Part shown: piece by piece, positions 38,744-48,791 of the stretch | Layout of the letters: the number at the start of each line of letters is the position of its first letter | Numbering within the stretch: position 1 is the stretch's first letter | Source of the DNA: Larsenimonas suaedae | GTDB taxonomy: Bacteria > Pseudomonadota > Gammaproteobacteria > Pseudomonadales > Halomonadaceae | DNA: 64,000 nt | Direction: 5' to 3' | NCBI RefSeq assembly: GCF_023712105.1 | Contig: NZ_JAMLJI010000001.1 | Coordinates: forward strand, 310,001-374,000 | Position numbers and translations under genes: made by a program | The notes under the pieces: model-generated | What the model was told of the DNA's origin: nothing | What the model saw: the letters and a program-made list of their open reading frames with translations, nothing else | Databases searched by the model: none

Positions 38744-39778
38744 TCAACCCTCAAGGCGTTTGGCCAGGCGCATCAGGGCGCTCTTGAGCGTCGGCGTCGC
38801 TGGACGGTGTGCGATCAAGAGGAGCTCAAGCCCCTCGTCACCTGGGCTTTCCGTCGAAGCGGTTCGCGTCGGGGCGCGGCTGTGATGCAGGCCCTGGCTA
38901 TAGATGCAGCGCCCGGTCCGGCTCTTGAGGCGCGCCTTGAAGCGAACGATCTCCTTACCGGCGTCATGAGTCAGCTCGTCGATGGCCTGCTCGAGCGACT
39001 CGGCACTCAGGTGCTCGGCCTGCTCGATGTGAATGCGGTGAACCTCAAAGCGTTCGGTGTGCGCCGGTGCCATGCTCGGGGTCAGCAGTGAGCCGGGCTG
39101 TGACATCGTTCCGGGCACGGTGAAGGTCAAGGGCGCCTCGACCTTGACGGCTTGCGTCAGGCGCTCGAGCACCGTCGCGCCCTCCGTGTCGCGTGCGTCG
39201 AGCATCGGTGCGTGGGGCGAATGGGCGCGCACCAGAGTTGCAAGGGCGTTTTGTTGGAAGGTGGTGATCAGGTCAGTCTTGGTCGTGAGCACCAGATCGG
39301 CGCTTGCAAGCTGTGCGCTGGCGTCCGGGTAGGCGCTCAGCGAATGCGCCGCGTGGGCGCCATCCACGGTCACGAGAGTGCCTTCGAAGTGCAGCTTTCG
39401 GGCAAGCCGGGCATCGCTTGCCAGCGTATGAACGATCGGTGCCGGGTTGGCGACCCCGGTGGTCTCGATCAGGATGCGATCGAACTGCGGCGTGCCCTGG
39501 CGGGCGAAGCGCCACAGGGCATCCTTCAAGGTGTGAAGCAGGTCCTTTTCAAGTGTGCAGCAGATGCAACCGCCCGTCAGAGTCAGCGTGGTTGGCGTGT
39601 CCTCGCCTCGGGAGTGAGCGCGCAAGGGGTGATCGAGGTCGATGTCGCCAAACTCATTGATGATGACCAGCGTGCGTGCCATGCCGGGTTCCTGAACCCA
39701 GTGGTTGATCAGGGTGGTCTTGCCGCTGCCGAGAAACCCGCTTACGACAATGACGGGCAGGGTAGTATTTGAAGGCAT
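38744..39778 (-). CDS. CobW/YjiA-family (COG0523) GTPase
   Basis: A 344-residue G3E-family GTPase. Walker A is GFLGSGKTT at residues 14-22, the metal-binding CxCC motif is Cys71-Ile-Cys73-Cys74, the Asp/Glu switch lies in ETTGVANP, and TKTD is the base-recognition motif. A C-terminal CobW_C domain follows. Family members insert or traffic zinc, cobalt or iron into proteins. No zinc-regulated partner is adjacent and no Zur site was found, so the metal is unknown. Confidence 0.9.
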   Translation of the reverse strand: MPSNTTLPVIVVSGFLGSGKTTLINHWVQEPGMARTLVIINEFGDIDLDHPLRAHSRGEDTPTTLTLTGGCICCTLEKDLLHTLKDALWRFARQGTPQFDRILIETTGVANPAPIVHTLASDARLARKLHFEGTLVTVDGAHAAHSLSAYPDASAQLASADLVLTTKTDLITTFQQNALATLVRAHSPHAPMLDARDTEGATVLERLTQAVKVEAPLTFTVPGTMSQPGSLLTPSMAPAHTERFEVHRIHIEQAEHLSAESLEQAIDELTHDAGKEIVRFKARLKSRTGRCIYSQGLHHSRAPTRTASTESPGDEGLELLLIAHRPATPTLKSALMRLAKRLEG

Positions 39779-39967
39779 GTCGATTTCGTGGCCGCTCGAT
39801 GAGTGAGTTAGTAGTGTGCCATGATCGCGCTCGTTGTTTTTATACCGTTATATTGTCCGCGCTACGCACTTTGCGTGCGCCTTGAAAATGAACCGCGTAC
39901 AGTACGCGACCGCATCGACCATTTTTTATGTTCGAACATGGCATTGACCTTGAGGGCCTTGAACGAC

Positions 39968-41080
39968 ATGACGCTGACTGGACACATTCTGACCCCGACC
40001 GGATGGCAATGGGGCACGCTCGAGATTCTGGAGGGCGCGATAACGGCGGTTACGCCGGCCGATAAGGCAACGCCACCGGGCACGGACGCCCCTTATCTTG
40101 TACCCGGTTTCATCGATCTGCACGTCCACGGCGGCGGGGGTAGTGATGCGATGGAGGCGGGGGAGGCGGCGCATGTCATGGCCTCGACACACGCCCGATT
40201 TGGCACCACCAGCCTGCTTGCCACGACCATGACCGCGCCGATGGCGGATATCGAGGCGGCGCTTGACGCCATTGCCGAGGCAATGAGGCATCAGGCACCT
40301 GATGAGGCGCGGCTTTTGGGGGTGCATCTGGAAGGCCCGTTCATTCATCCCGACAAGCTCGGCGCCCAGCCGCCTTATGCGTGCCCCGGCACGCCCGCGC
40401 AGTTCGACACGCTTCTGGCGCGGGCACCGATTAAGGTCATGACGCTTGCGCCTGATATCGAGGGGCACGACGCGCTGATCACGCACGCCACCGCCCGGCA
40501 GGTTCGAGTGCAGATCGGTCACACCTGCGGCACGTTCGAGGACGGCTGCACAGCACTCTCCCGAGGCGCCAGCGGGTTTACCCACCTCTATAATGCCATG
40601 ACGCCGCTTGGGCACCGCAATGCCGGCATCGTCGGGGCTGCGCTTGCGCATGCGACGTTTTGTGAAATCATCCCGGATCTGGTGCACGTTGAAGCTGGCG
40701 CGATGCATGCTGCCATGCGGGCGATTCCAAGGCTTTACGGCATCACCGATGCAACCGCTGCCGCCGGCATGCCCGAAGGCGAGTACCGGCTCGGGGCCCA
40801 GCGGGTGTTCAAACAGGGCGACAGTGTGCGGCTCGAGGATGGCACGCTTGCCGGCAGCGCACTGACCATGAACCAGGCGCTTAAGAATTTCATGACGCTC
40901 GGAGACACGCTGGCGCAGGCCGTACACCGACTGTCGACCTGGCCGGCGGAGTATCTGGGGCTTTCTGATCGCGGTGTGCTGGCGCCGGGCCGTCGCGCCG
41001 ATGTGCTCGCGCTCGATCGAGACGGCAACCTCCAGGGCGTCTGGATCGGTGGGCAGCGCGTCGAGGCCGACCATGGCTGA
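39968..41080 (+). CDS. nagA: N-acetylglucosamine-6-phosphate deacetylase
   Basis: A 370-residue amidohydrolase. Metal ligands lie in HVHG (His52, His54), LEGPFIHPDKLGAQ, IGHTCGTFEDG and HLYNAMTPLGHRN; the catalytic Asp is in ITDATAAAGMPEGEY. It turns GlcNAc-6-P into GlcN-6-P. I start at the ATG at 39968, with GAGGG eleven bases upstream; earlier ATGs in the same frame would add a poorly structured extension. It overlaps the kinase gene by eight bases. Confidence 0.94.
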   Translation: MTLTGHILTPTGWQWGTLEILEGAITAVTPADKATPPGTDAPYLVPGFIDLHVHGGGGSDAMEAGEAAHVMASTHARFGTTSLLATTMTAPMADIEAALDAIAEAMRHQAPDEARLLGVHLEGPFIHPDKLGAQPPYACPGTPAQFDTLLARAPIKVMTLAPDIEGHDALITHATARQVRVQIGHTCGTFEDGCTALSRGASGFTHLYNAMTPLGHRNAGIVGAALAHATFCEIIPDLVHVEAGAMHAAMRAIPRLYGITDATAAAGMPEGEYRLGAQRVFKQGDSVRLEDGTLAGSALTMNQALKNFMTLGDTLAQAVHRLSTWPAEYLGLSDRGVLAPGRRADVLALDRDGNLQGVWIGGQRVEADHG

Positions 41081-41966
41081 GCCGACCCTTTGGGTGGCCG
41101 TTGACGGCGGCGGCAGCGGGACACGCCTTCGCGCACGCGCGTCGACCGGCGCCTTCATTGAACTCGAGGGCGGCCCCTCGGCGCTCTCGCGCGGGGCGTC
41201 AAGTGCCTGGGGCGTGATCGAGCCGCTGATCCACCGCGCCGGCGCTGCGCTCGGTGTATCGATTGACTGGTCGACCACCGCGCTTGCCATCGGGCTTGCC
41301 GGGCTTAATCAGCCCGAATGGCATCGCGTGTTCAAAAGCGCGCTGCCGGTGTGTCATACGCTGGTGCTTGAAAGCGACGTTACGACGGCGCTGGTCGGTG
41401 CCCATCAACGCCGCGCAGGCGTTCTTCTGGCGCTCGGCACAGGCAGTATCGGCGCCGCCGTGAATGCGGCGCGGGAGGTGTCGCTGGTGGGTGGCTTCGG
41501 GTTTCCGGTCGGCGATGAAGCCAGTGGGGCCTGGCTTGGCCTTCATGCCTCGCGCCATCTCCAAAAGGCCTTTGATGGGCGCTGCGTGCCGGATGCCTTT
41601 TCAGAGGCGCTGGCGCAAGCGCTCAAGGTTACGGACATCGAAGCGCTGGTGGCTCGCTTGAGTGCAATGGACGCCAATGCGTTCGCGCGGCTTGCACCGA
41701 TTGTGCTTGTGCACTCGACTCATCCTAAAGCCCGTGAGCTTTTGAATTGGGCGGGCCGGGAAATGGCCGAGATGATCGAGGCGCTCGACCCCGAGGGCCG
41801 GTTGCCGCTGGCGTTGTCCGGAGGGCTCGGTGGCCCGCTGTCCGAGTGGTTGCCTGAGCGCTATCGCGCGCGTCTGGTTGATGCTCAGGGCGACGCCCTC
41901 GACGGCGCGCTGGCGCTGCTGCATGATCCCACGTTACTTACACCGATCCATAAAGGCCTGTCATGA
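41073..41966 (+). CDS. BadF/BadG-family sugar kinase, probable N-acetylglucosamine kinase
   Basis: A 297-residue ASKHA-fold ATPase. The phosphate loops are DGGGSGTR (residues 11-18) and GTGSIGAAV, and the late LSGGLGGPL is the adenosine motif. This branch includes GlcNAc and glucosamine kinases. Its tight coupling with nagA suggests that it makes the GlcNAc-6-P that NagA uses. An alternative is a glucosamine kinase. Confidence 0.82.
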   Translation: MAEPTLWVAVDGGGSGTRLRARASTGAFIELEGGPSALSRGASSAWGVIEPLIHRAGAALGVSIDWSTTALAIGLAGLNQPEWHRVFKSALPVCHTLVLESDVTTALVGAHQRRAGVLLALGTGSIGAAVNAAREVSLVGGFGFPVGDEASGAWLGLHASRHLQKAFDGRCVPDAFSEALAQALKVTDIEALVARLSAMDANAFARLAPIVLVHSTHPKARELLNWAGREMAEMIEALDPEGRLPLALSGGLGGPLSEWLPERYRARLVDAQGDALDGALALLHDPTLLTPIHKGLS

Positions 41967-42760
41967 CGCCACAATTAATAGTCACCGACCTCGATAATAC
42001 CCTGCTTGATAGCCAGCATGCGCTGGACCCGCTGACGGTCGAGACCTTTCAGGCGCTCGAGGCAAAAGGCCATCATCTGGCCATCGCCTCGGGGCGCCAC
42101 GTCGAGGACATTCGAGAGGTGCGGCGCCAATTGGGCGTCTCGGCACACATCATCAGCACCAATGGCGCCTATTTGCACGCGCCGGATGATCAGCTGGTGT
42201 TCGAGCGTCCGCTCGATGCCGCTCTGGCGAGCGCCTTGATCGGTGAGCTGGATGTCCCGGGCGATGTTCGAGTCAATGTATATACCGCCGATCACTGGTG
42301 GATCGACGCCGAGTCACCCAATCTGCTGGCCTTTCACGAAAGCACGGGGTTTTCCTATCGCGTGGGCGACCTGGCCGCCCTCGAGGGGCAGCACGTCGGC
42401 AAGGTCTTTTTCATCGGTGAGCCGCGCCTTCTGGCTGCGCTTGAAACCGAGTTGCGCGCTCGCTTTGAAGCTCAGGTTCATATCACCTATTCGCTGCCCA
42501 ATTCGCTCGAGGTCATGGCGAAAGGGGCCACCAAGGGCTCGGCGCTTGAGGCGCTGCTCGACCGTCTGTCACTGCCGGCGTCGGCGTGCCTGGCCTTTGG
42601 TGACAATCTCAACGATTACGAGATGCTGTCGGTGGCCGGCCAGGCGCACCTGGTGTCGAATGCGCATCCGCATCTCTTCACGGCGCTTCCAGAGGTGACC
42701 GTCATCGGTGATCACAGCGACGCGGCCGTGGCACGTACCTTGAAGGCGCGACTGCTCTAA
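41963..42760 (+). CDS. Cof-type HAD-IIB phosphatase
   Basis: A 265-residue haloacid-dehalogenase hydrolase with the nucleophile motif DLDNTLLD (Asp9, Asp11), a C2B cap domain, the Lys of motif III in KGATKGSALEALLDRL, and motif IV FGDNLNDYEML. It overlaps the kinase gene by four bases, so the three genes form one operon. Substrates of this family are sugar phosphates and related compounds; a role in amino-sugar phosphate clean-up is inferred. Confidence 0.88.
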   Translation: MTPQLIVTDLDNTLLDSQHALDPLTVETFQALEAKGHHLAIASGRHVEDIREVRRQLGVSAHIISTNGAYLHAPDDQLVFERPLDAALASALIGELDVPGDVRVNVYTADHWWIDAESPNLLAFHESTGFSYRVGDLAALEGQHVGKVFFIGEPRLLAALETELRARFEAQVHITYSLPNSLEVMAKGATKGSALEALLDRLSLPASACLAFGDNLNDYEMLSVAGQAHLVSNAHPHLFTALPEVTVIGDHSDAAVARTLKARLL

Positions 42761-42802
42761 GTCGGGAGGAGACGAGGACAGGTCGAGCCAAAAGGTGAGT
42801 GA

Positions 42803-42832
42803 TTGTCGGATGCAAAGAAGAATGTTTATACT
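42803..42832 (+). promoter_or_regulatory. Predicted sigma-70 promoter ahead of the ABC permease gene
   Basis: TTGTCG and TATACT are separated by 18 bases. Transcription from here would give a leader of roughly 145 bases before the permease start codon. Confidence 0.45.
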
Positions 42833-42885
42833 TCAGCGCCTGATTTTCGGGTGGTCGCGTTGAAGCGGGGCCGGCCCGAAGGCCA

Positions 42886-42954
42886 TGTCGGCCGCTTGCC
42901 ACGCGGCCATGAAACGCCGACCGGTGTCGCTTGACGCCGTGTCAGGCCTTTTTT
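42886..42954 (+). promoter_or_regulatory. Structured 5' leader of the ABC transporter operon
   Basis: Two strong stems can form: GGCCGC/GCGGCC around a 7-base loop (TTGCCAC), and CGGTGTC/GACGCCG around GCTT with one G-U pair. The second is followed by TGTCAGGCC and a run of six T residues, which could act as a conditional terminator. No known riboswitch consensus fits. Control of a metal or cofactor transporter by this leader is inferred. Confidence 0.35.
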
Positions 42955-42985
42955 CAAGGTGTGTCTGAACCAACCGTGGAGTGAC

Positions 42986-44058
42986 ATGGCTTCTTTTGTA
43001 ACCCAGACCCGTGCCGGTCAGGCTGAACGCTACAGCGCCAGTGTCGGTCGTCGTACGCTGTTGCTGGTGCTTTTGATCGCGCTGGCATTCGCGGCCCTCA
43101 TTGCCGACATCATGGTGGGCTCGGGGACATTGTCGCTGTCTGAGGTGCTCAACGGACTCTTTCGCCCGGATGAGGTCTCGGCAAGCACCCGCGTGATCAT
43201 CTGGCAGCTCCGCATGCCGATGACCCTGATGGCCGTGCTGACCGGCATGGGGCTGGCGCTTGCCGGGCTCTTGATGCAGACCGTGTTGAACAACCCGCTT
43301 GCTGAACCCCTGACGCTTGGGGTGTCGTCGGCTGCCGGCTTCGGTGCGTCGCTGGCGCTTGCCTTCAATGCGTCAGTGCTCTCGGCGCTGCCGTTTTTGA
43401 ATCAGAGCCTGCTGGTTGCGACCAACGCGTTTTTCTTTTCGCTGTTGACGGTCGGTCTGATCTTGATGCTTGCCGGGCGGCGTATGGGCCTTCAGACCAT
43501 CACGTTACTGGGTATCGCGCTGCATTTCGTATTCAGCGCACTGCTGGGGCTGGTTCAGTACCTGGCAAGTGCCGATCAGCTTCAAAGCATGGTGTTTTGG
43601 CAGATGGGGTCACTGATGCGCGCCTCATGGACACAGATTCAGCTGTGTGCCGCGGTCATGGTGGTGGCGCTGGTGCTTGTTTTCACGCGAACCTGGGCGT
43701 TGACCGCGCTTCGAAGCTTTGGCGATGAGGCGGCCGTATTCGGGCTTAACGTGCGACGGCTTCGCATCCTCATGCTGGCGCTTGCGGCGGTGCTCGCCGG
43801 CGCCGTCACCTCGGTTGTCGGCATCATCGGGTTCGTCGGGCTGGTGGCGCCGCACGTCGCGCGCATGCTGGTGGGCGAGGACCAGCGCTTCATGGTCGGG
43901 GTGACGCTTGCCTGTGGCGTCATCTTCATGACACTTGCCTCGCTTGCCAGCAAGTTGATCATCCCCGGTGTTGCGTTACCGATCGGTATGATGACCTCAT
44001 TGATTGGCCTGCCATTTTTCATTGTCTTGATCATGCGTGATCAGAGGTTGTCTGTCCG

Positions 44059-44062
<4 letters not shown>
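42986..44062 (+). CDS. FecCD-family ABC transporter permease
   Basis: A 358-residue inner-membrane permease of the BtuC/FecCD type with about nine or ten helices. Typical segments are RMPMTLMAVLTGMGLALAG, QTVLNNPLAEPLTLGVSS, GFVGLVAPHVARMLVGED (the ATPase-coupling loop) and GMMTSLIGLPFF. It would import iron-siderophore, haem or cobalamin. GGAG lies four bases before the chosen ATG. No binding protein gene is adjacent. Confidence 0.92.
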
Positions 44063-44841
<779 letters not shown>

Positions 44842-44856
44842 CGCACTATCTATACG

Positions 44857-45882
44857 TCAGCCCCGGCGCTCATCGGTGCGCTTGAGCTGCTGCCACAGGG
44901 CCTTTCGAACGTGCCCAAGCGTTGGCTGTTCCTGGCGGGTAAAGGGCAACGGCCTGAGCAAGCGCTGAGCGCGAAGCCCCAGTCGTGCGGTCATGAGCCC
45001 GCTTCCAAGCCCCTGAGCTGCGCGACTTGAGAGCTTTTCAGCCAGATTCATGCCAAGCAGTTCACTGCCCATGTCCACCGCGATCTCGGAAGCTCCGGCA
45101 AACGCCAGGTTGGCCAGTACGTGTCGGTACAGGCGCAGGCGGCTGGCGTAGCCAAGTTCGAGCCCATAAATGTCGGCCAGTCGGTCGATCATTCGCATGT
45201 TGCGCCAGGCGACCAGCCCCATATCCAGCAGGGTGATCGGGCTGATGGCAACCATGGCGGCGGTCTCGCTCGACATCCGCGTGATCAGCTGAGACGCGGC
45301 CCGGTCTCTCGGCCCCAGCAGGTGATGCGAGAAAAGCGTGCGGATATCGTCGCCGTCGTGATGCGCATTGACCGCATTCTGATAGGAGCGCCAGTGCGGG
45401 TCATCCCTTGACACACGCATGTGACGCGCGGTATCGGCAAGAAGAGGCTGATCGAGCGGAGTATTTTCGAGCCGCTTGCGCACCTTGGCGTGGCGGCGAA
45501 GCCGTTTGAGCCGCAGCAGTTCCTTTCCGCCGCTTCGGGCAAGAAGGCCTGCCCCAAATACGCCCAGTGCGGCCCAGAGCCCGCTGAATGGATCGTTTTG
45601 GATCACGGCCTCGTACACCTGCACGCCGCACTGTATCCCGCCAATAACGAGACTGGCGCTCAATAGCGTCATAAGGCCCCAGCGGCGTTTTCTGGGCGGG
45701 CTAAGGGCATCGTCGACGGCGCGCTCGGCGCGGGTGTCGGATTCAGGTGTCTCCTCGACCCGGGCGCCGACGCTTTCCAGCGGAAAATGCTGGGCAGTGG
45801 CAAGTGACGGGATGGGCTGTGGCGCCGTCTTGGCGGATTCGGTGGGCACCTCGAAGCGGCGAGGTGGTTTAGGGTCGGTCAT
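44857..45882 (-). CDS. ycjF: YcjF-like inner-membrane protein (TIGR01620)
   Basis: A 341-residue protein. A polar N-terminal segment of about 75 residues is followed by two membrane helices (MTLLSASLVIGGIQCGV; GLWAALGVFGAGLLA) and a C-terminal DUF697-type domain with AMVAISPITLLDMGLVAWRN and ARLGLRAQRLLRPLPF. It overlaps ycjX by four bases; the pair belongs to the stress-linked ycjX-ycjF set, but no phage-shock genes are seen here. Confidence 0.9.
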   Translation of the reverse strand: MTDPKPPRRFEVPTESAKTAPQPIPSLATAQHFPLESVGARVEETPESDTRAERAVDDALSPPRKRRWGLMTLLSASLVIGGIQCGVQVYEAVIQNDPFSGLWAALGVFGAGLLARSGGKELLRLKRLRRHAKVRKRLENTPLDQPLLADTARHMRVSRDDPHWRSYQNAVNAHHDGDDIRTLFSHHLLGPRDRAASQLITRMSSETAAMVAISPITLLDMGLVAWRNMRMIDRLADIYGLELGYASRLRLYRHVLANLAFAGASEIAVDMGSELLGMNLAEKLSSRAAQGLGSGLMTARLGLRAQRLLRPLPFTRQEQPTLGHVRKALWQQLKRTDERRG

Positions 45883-47267
45883 TGCCACTTGTCTCCCAGA
45901 AGCCAATCCAGCAGGGCATCCATTCTCAGATGGGGCAACGGGCCCTCGGTATGCGGACGCGGGCGAAACCCGGTGAACTGAAAGCCCTGCCGGGCCCAGA
46001 ACGCTGCGTCCGGAAGTTTCGAAGGCACTTCGCCTGGAAACATCAGCACGTGTTCGCCTTCAAGTGTCGTGCCGCTCAGGGCCTGAGCGTCGTGTTCTTC
46101 GAGACGGCGCGCCTCGGTGGCGGCAATGGAGGCCAGTGCGAAGGCCTTGCTCTCGATGTCACCGAAACGAAGGTCGTTCAAGGGCTCGTTCATGAGCTGG
46201 GTCAACAACTCGACCAGCGCGGCGTGCTGATCGGGGGTGACGTGATCGGCCTTGGTGGCGGCGATGGCAAGCTTGTCGATGCGCGGGGCGAACAGGCGAT
46301 TGATCAGGCCCGCACGCCCATAGCTGAAGCTTTGCATCAGGGCTTCCATCGTGGTTCGAAGTTCATCGAACGCCTCCGGGCCACTGTTCAGTGCCGTCAA
46401 CACATCAACGAGGACCACCTGTCGGTCGAAGCGTTGAAAATGCTGACGATAAAACGGAGTGATGACCGTTTTCAGATAGTGATCGAACCGGGCCTTCAAG
46501 GTCTTGTAAAGACTTTCGGGCGGCAACGCCTCGAGCGCCTCATCGGACCAGTCGGCGCAGCTGAGCAAGGGGAAAAACTGCAGAACCGGCGCGCCTGCGA
46601 GTTCGCCGGGCAAAAGAAACCGGCCGGGCTGAATGAAGTAGCCCCCGTTATTGCGTACGCGATGAAGGCCTTCGGTGTAGTGGGCGCTTAGATCCGCGAG
46701 CTGCTGTTCATCGGCCGGCTGGTCCGGTGACAGGTCCGATTGAGCCTCGAGCCACTCGGCCATGTGCGTACGGCGCGACGGGGTCAATAGCGCATTCATG
46801 GTCTGTGACCAGTCAAGAAAGCTCTGCCTGAGCATCGGAAGGTCAAGCAGCCACTCACCTGGGTAGTCGATCAGATCCAGTGTCAGCGTCGAGGTTTCCC
46901 CCAGAAGACGCTTGCTCGGGCGCTCGCTCTTGTAGCGAATCGACAGTCTCAGCTCGCTCATGCCACGGGTGGGCGTCGGCCAGCGTGGGGGCGTCTCGCC
47001 AAGACTCGATAAAGCCTCGTCGTAGGGAAAGCGGGCAAGGGAAAGATCCGGCTGAAGCTCGCGCTTGGCGCCGAGCAGCCGGCCTTCTCGCGAGGCCTTG
47101 ATCAGATGCAGTTGGGCATCTAGGCCTGCGTGGCGGAGCTGATTGATCAGCGAGGTCAGAAAGGCCGTCTTGCCGGCTCGAGACAGTCCGGTCACCGCCA
47201 GTCGAACCTGACGGTCGAGCCCGCGCTCGGCGACGTCTCGAATGTGTCTGGGTAACGTCCACGCCAT
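45879..47267 (-). CDS. ycjX: YcjX-family P-loop stress protein
   Basis: A 462-residue protein with a GTPase-like P loop, GLSRAGKT at residues 27-34, then a DLIDYPGEWLLDLP switch segment and IAATKADHV as the base-recognition motif. YcjX proteins are sigma-32- or Psp-linked stress GTPases in other bacteria. It is cotranscribed with ycjF. Confidence 0.92.
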   Translation of the reverse strand: MAWTLPRHIRDVAERGLDRQVRLAVTGLSRAGKTAFLTSLINQLRHAGLDAQLHLIKASREGRLLGAKRELQPDLSLARFPYDEALSSLGETPPRWPTPTRGMSELRLSIRYKSERPSKRLLGETSTLTLDLIDYPGEWLLDLPMLRQSFLDWSQTMNALLTPSRRTHMAEWLEAQSDLSPDQPADEQQLADLSAHYTEGLHRVRNNGGYFIQPGRFLLPGELAGAPVLQFFPLLSCADWSDEALEALPPESLYKTLKARFDHYLKTVITPFYRQHFQRFDRQVVLVDVLTALNSGPEAFDELRTTMEALMQSFSYGRAGLINRLFAPRIDKLAIAATKADHVTPDQHAALVELLTQLMNEPLNDLRFGDIESKAFALASIAATEARRLEEHDAQALSGTTLEGEHVLMFPGEVPSKLPDAAFWARQGFQFTGFRPRPHTEGPLPHLRMDALLDWLLGDKWQ

Positions 47268-47307
47268 GAAGGCTACTCCACCCCCTGAATCTTTTTGTTC
47301 AGCCTAC

Positions 47308-47336
47308 AAAAAAGCAGCGCAATATGCGCTGCTTTT
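47308..47336 (-). terminator. Rho-independent terminator of slyD
   Basis: On the minus strand AAAGCAGCGCA/TGCGCTGCTTT with a 3-base loop ends in a T run. It follows the slyD stop by about 30 bases and precedes ycjX. Confidence 0.92.
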
Positions 47337-47364
47337 AAAGACTCGCTTAAAGCGAATGAGACGA

Positions 47365-47847
47365 TCAGTGCTCGTGGCCGTCTTCGCCGTGCACGTGGCC
47401 ATGCTCGACTTCTTCAGCGCTCGCTTCGCGAACTTCCTGAATGCTTACGTCGAAGTTCAGTGCTTCGCCGGCGAGCGGGTGGTTGCCGTCGACAGTGACG
47501 GTATCGCCCTGGACATCCTTGACGGTGACCAGCAGCGGGCCGCCTTCAGTCTGTGCCTGGAACTGCATGCCCGGCTCGACGTTGTCGACGCCCTGGAACG
47601 CATCACGCGGAACTTCCTGAACCAGCGCCGGCTGAACTTCGCCGTAGCCTTCAGCGGAATCAACGCGTACTTCGAATTTTTCGCCTTCGGTTTTGCCGGC
47701 CATTTCCTTTTCAAGGCCCGGTACGATGTTGCCCGCACCGTGAAGGTATGTCAGCGGCTCACGGCCTTCGGAGCTGTCGAGGACTTCGCCCGAATCGTTT
47801 TTGAGCGTGTAATGAAAGGCGACGACAGTGTTTTGTGCGATTTCCAT
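47365..47847 (-). CDS. slyD: FKBP-type peptidyl-prolyl isomerase SlyD
   Basis: A 160-residue SlyD: FKBP half-domain with VAFHYTLKNDSGEVLDSS and PLTYLHGAGNIVPGLE, the IF chaperone insert (about residues 70-125), VDGNHPLAGEALNFDV, and a short His-rich tail HGHVHGEDGHEH that can bind nickel or zinc. It is a cytoplasmic isomerase, chaperone and possible metallochaperone. It stands alone with its own terminator. Confidence 0.96.
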   Translation of the reverse strand: MEIAQNTVVAFHYTLKNDSGEVLDSSEGREPLTYLHGAGNIVPGLEKEMAGKTEGEKFEVRVDSAEGYGEVQPALVQEVPRDAFQGVDNVEPGMQFQAQTEGGPLLVTVKDVQGDTVTVDGNHPLAGEALNFDVSIQEVREASAEEVEHGHVHGEDGHEH

Positions 47848-48093
47848 AATTGGATCCTAAGGTCGGTCAGTGCATGTCGAAAAGTTCGGGTCAGACGTTA
47901 AGTGCTTCGTAACATCTCAATCAATCTCTCGGGAGATATCCCGTCCATGATCACTACGTTGTGATGGCCTGATCCGCTTTCAAGGGAGAGAAGCGAATTT
48001 TTTTGAAAAAAAGCACGTAAAACGCCTTAAATTGCACCGTGCCCTGTCTCAAGGCTAGGCTTGCCGCTTGAACACCGTCCTTGGATACCTTTT

Positions 48094-48744
48094 ATGAGCC
48101 TTGATTACCTCTGCGTGCCCGTGACGCCCTTTGCCCAGAACTGCACCGTACTGTACTGCACCGATACCCTTGAGGCAGCCATCGTCGACCCCGGCGGTGA
48201 CGCCGATAGAATCATCGCGGCGGTCGAGCGGCTGGGCGTTCGGCCGACCAAGATTCTGTTGACGCATGCCCACCTGGATCACGTCGGCGGTGTGATGGAT
48301 ATCGCCGAGCGCTTCGAGGTGCCGGTAATTGGTCCGCATCAGGCCGATGAGCCACTGATTGCGGCGCTTTCACAGCAGGCCTCGATGTTCGGGCTTACCC
48401 CACCACGAACGCCGGTCATCGATCAGTGGCTTGTCCACGGGGACCGAGTGGGGCTGGGGGCGCGTGAGCTGGCGGTTTATCACTGCCCTGGGCATGCGCC
48501 GGGCCACGTTATTTTCGTCGATCACGATGCAGGGCTTTCCCAGACCGGTGATGTTCTGTTCAAGGGCTCCATCGGGCGAACGGATCTGCCAGGCGGCGAC
48601 TTCGACACACTTGTTCACTCGATCAAGACGACGCTTTGGTCACTCGGCAATGACATGCGCTTCGTGCCGGGCCATGGCGAGGCCTCGACCATTGGGCAGG
48701 AACGATCGAACAATCCCTTCGTTGGCGATCACGTAATTGCGTGA
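48094..48744 (+). CDS. Metallo-beta-lactamase-fold hydrolase, YcbL/type II glyoxalase-like
   Basis: A 216-residue protein. The two-metal motif THAHLDH (His58, His60, Asp62, His63), GHAPGHV and a late PGHGEAS line up with YcbL of E. coli (215 residues), a short glyoxalase-II-like enzyme hydrolysing thioesters such as lactoylglutathione. It lacks the glyoxalase C-terminal helices. The ATG at 48094 fits the family N-terminus. Confidence 0.92.
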   Translation: MSLDYLCVPVTPFAQNCTVLYCTDTLEAAIVDPGGDADRIIAAVERLGVRPTKILLTHAHLDHVGGVMDIAERFEVPVIGPHQADEPLIAALSQQASMFGLTPPRTPVIDQWLVHGDRVGLGARELAVYHCPGHAPGHVIFVDHDAGLSQTGDVLFKGSIGRTDLPGGDFDTLVHSIKTTLWSLGNDMRFVPGHGEASTIGQERSNNPFVGDHVIA

Positions 48745-48791
48745 GTGTCTGTTAGACTGTTCCCGCATGACCCTGACAGTGATGGAGAGAA

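Noticed and set aside
39926-41290. A 454-codon minus-strand frame opposite nagA and the kinase
   Set aside because: It spans two real plus-strand genes, and its product is Arg/Pro-rich with no domain pattern.
42841-42960. Cobalamin riboswitch before the FecCD permease gene
   Set aside because: Some GC-rich segments look vaguely similar, but the B12 box and other conserved core segments are missing.
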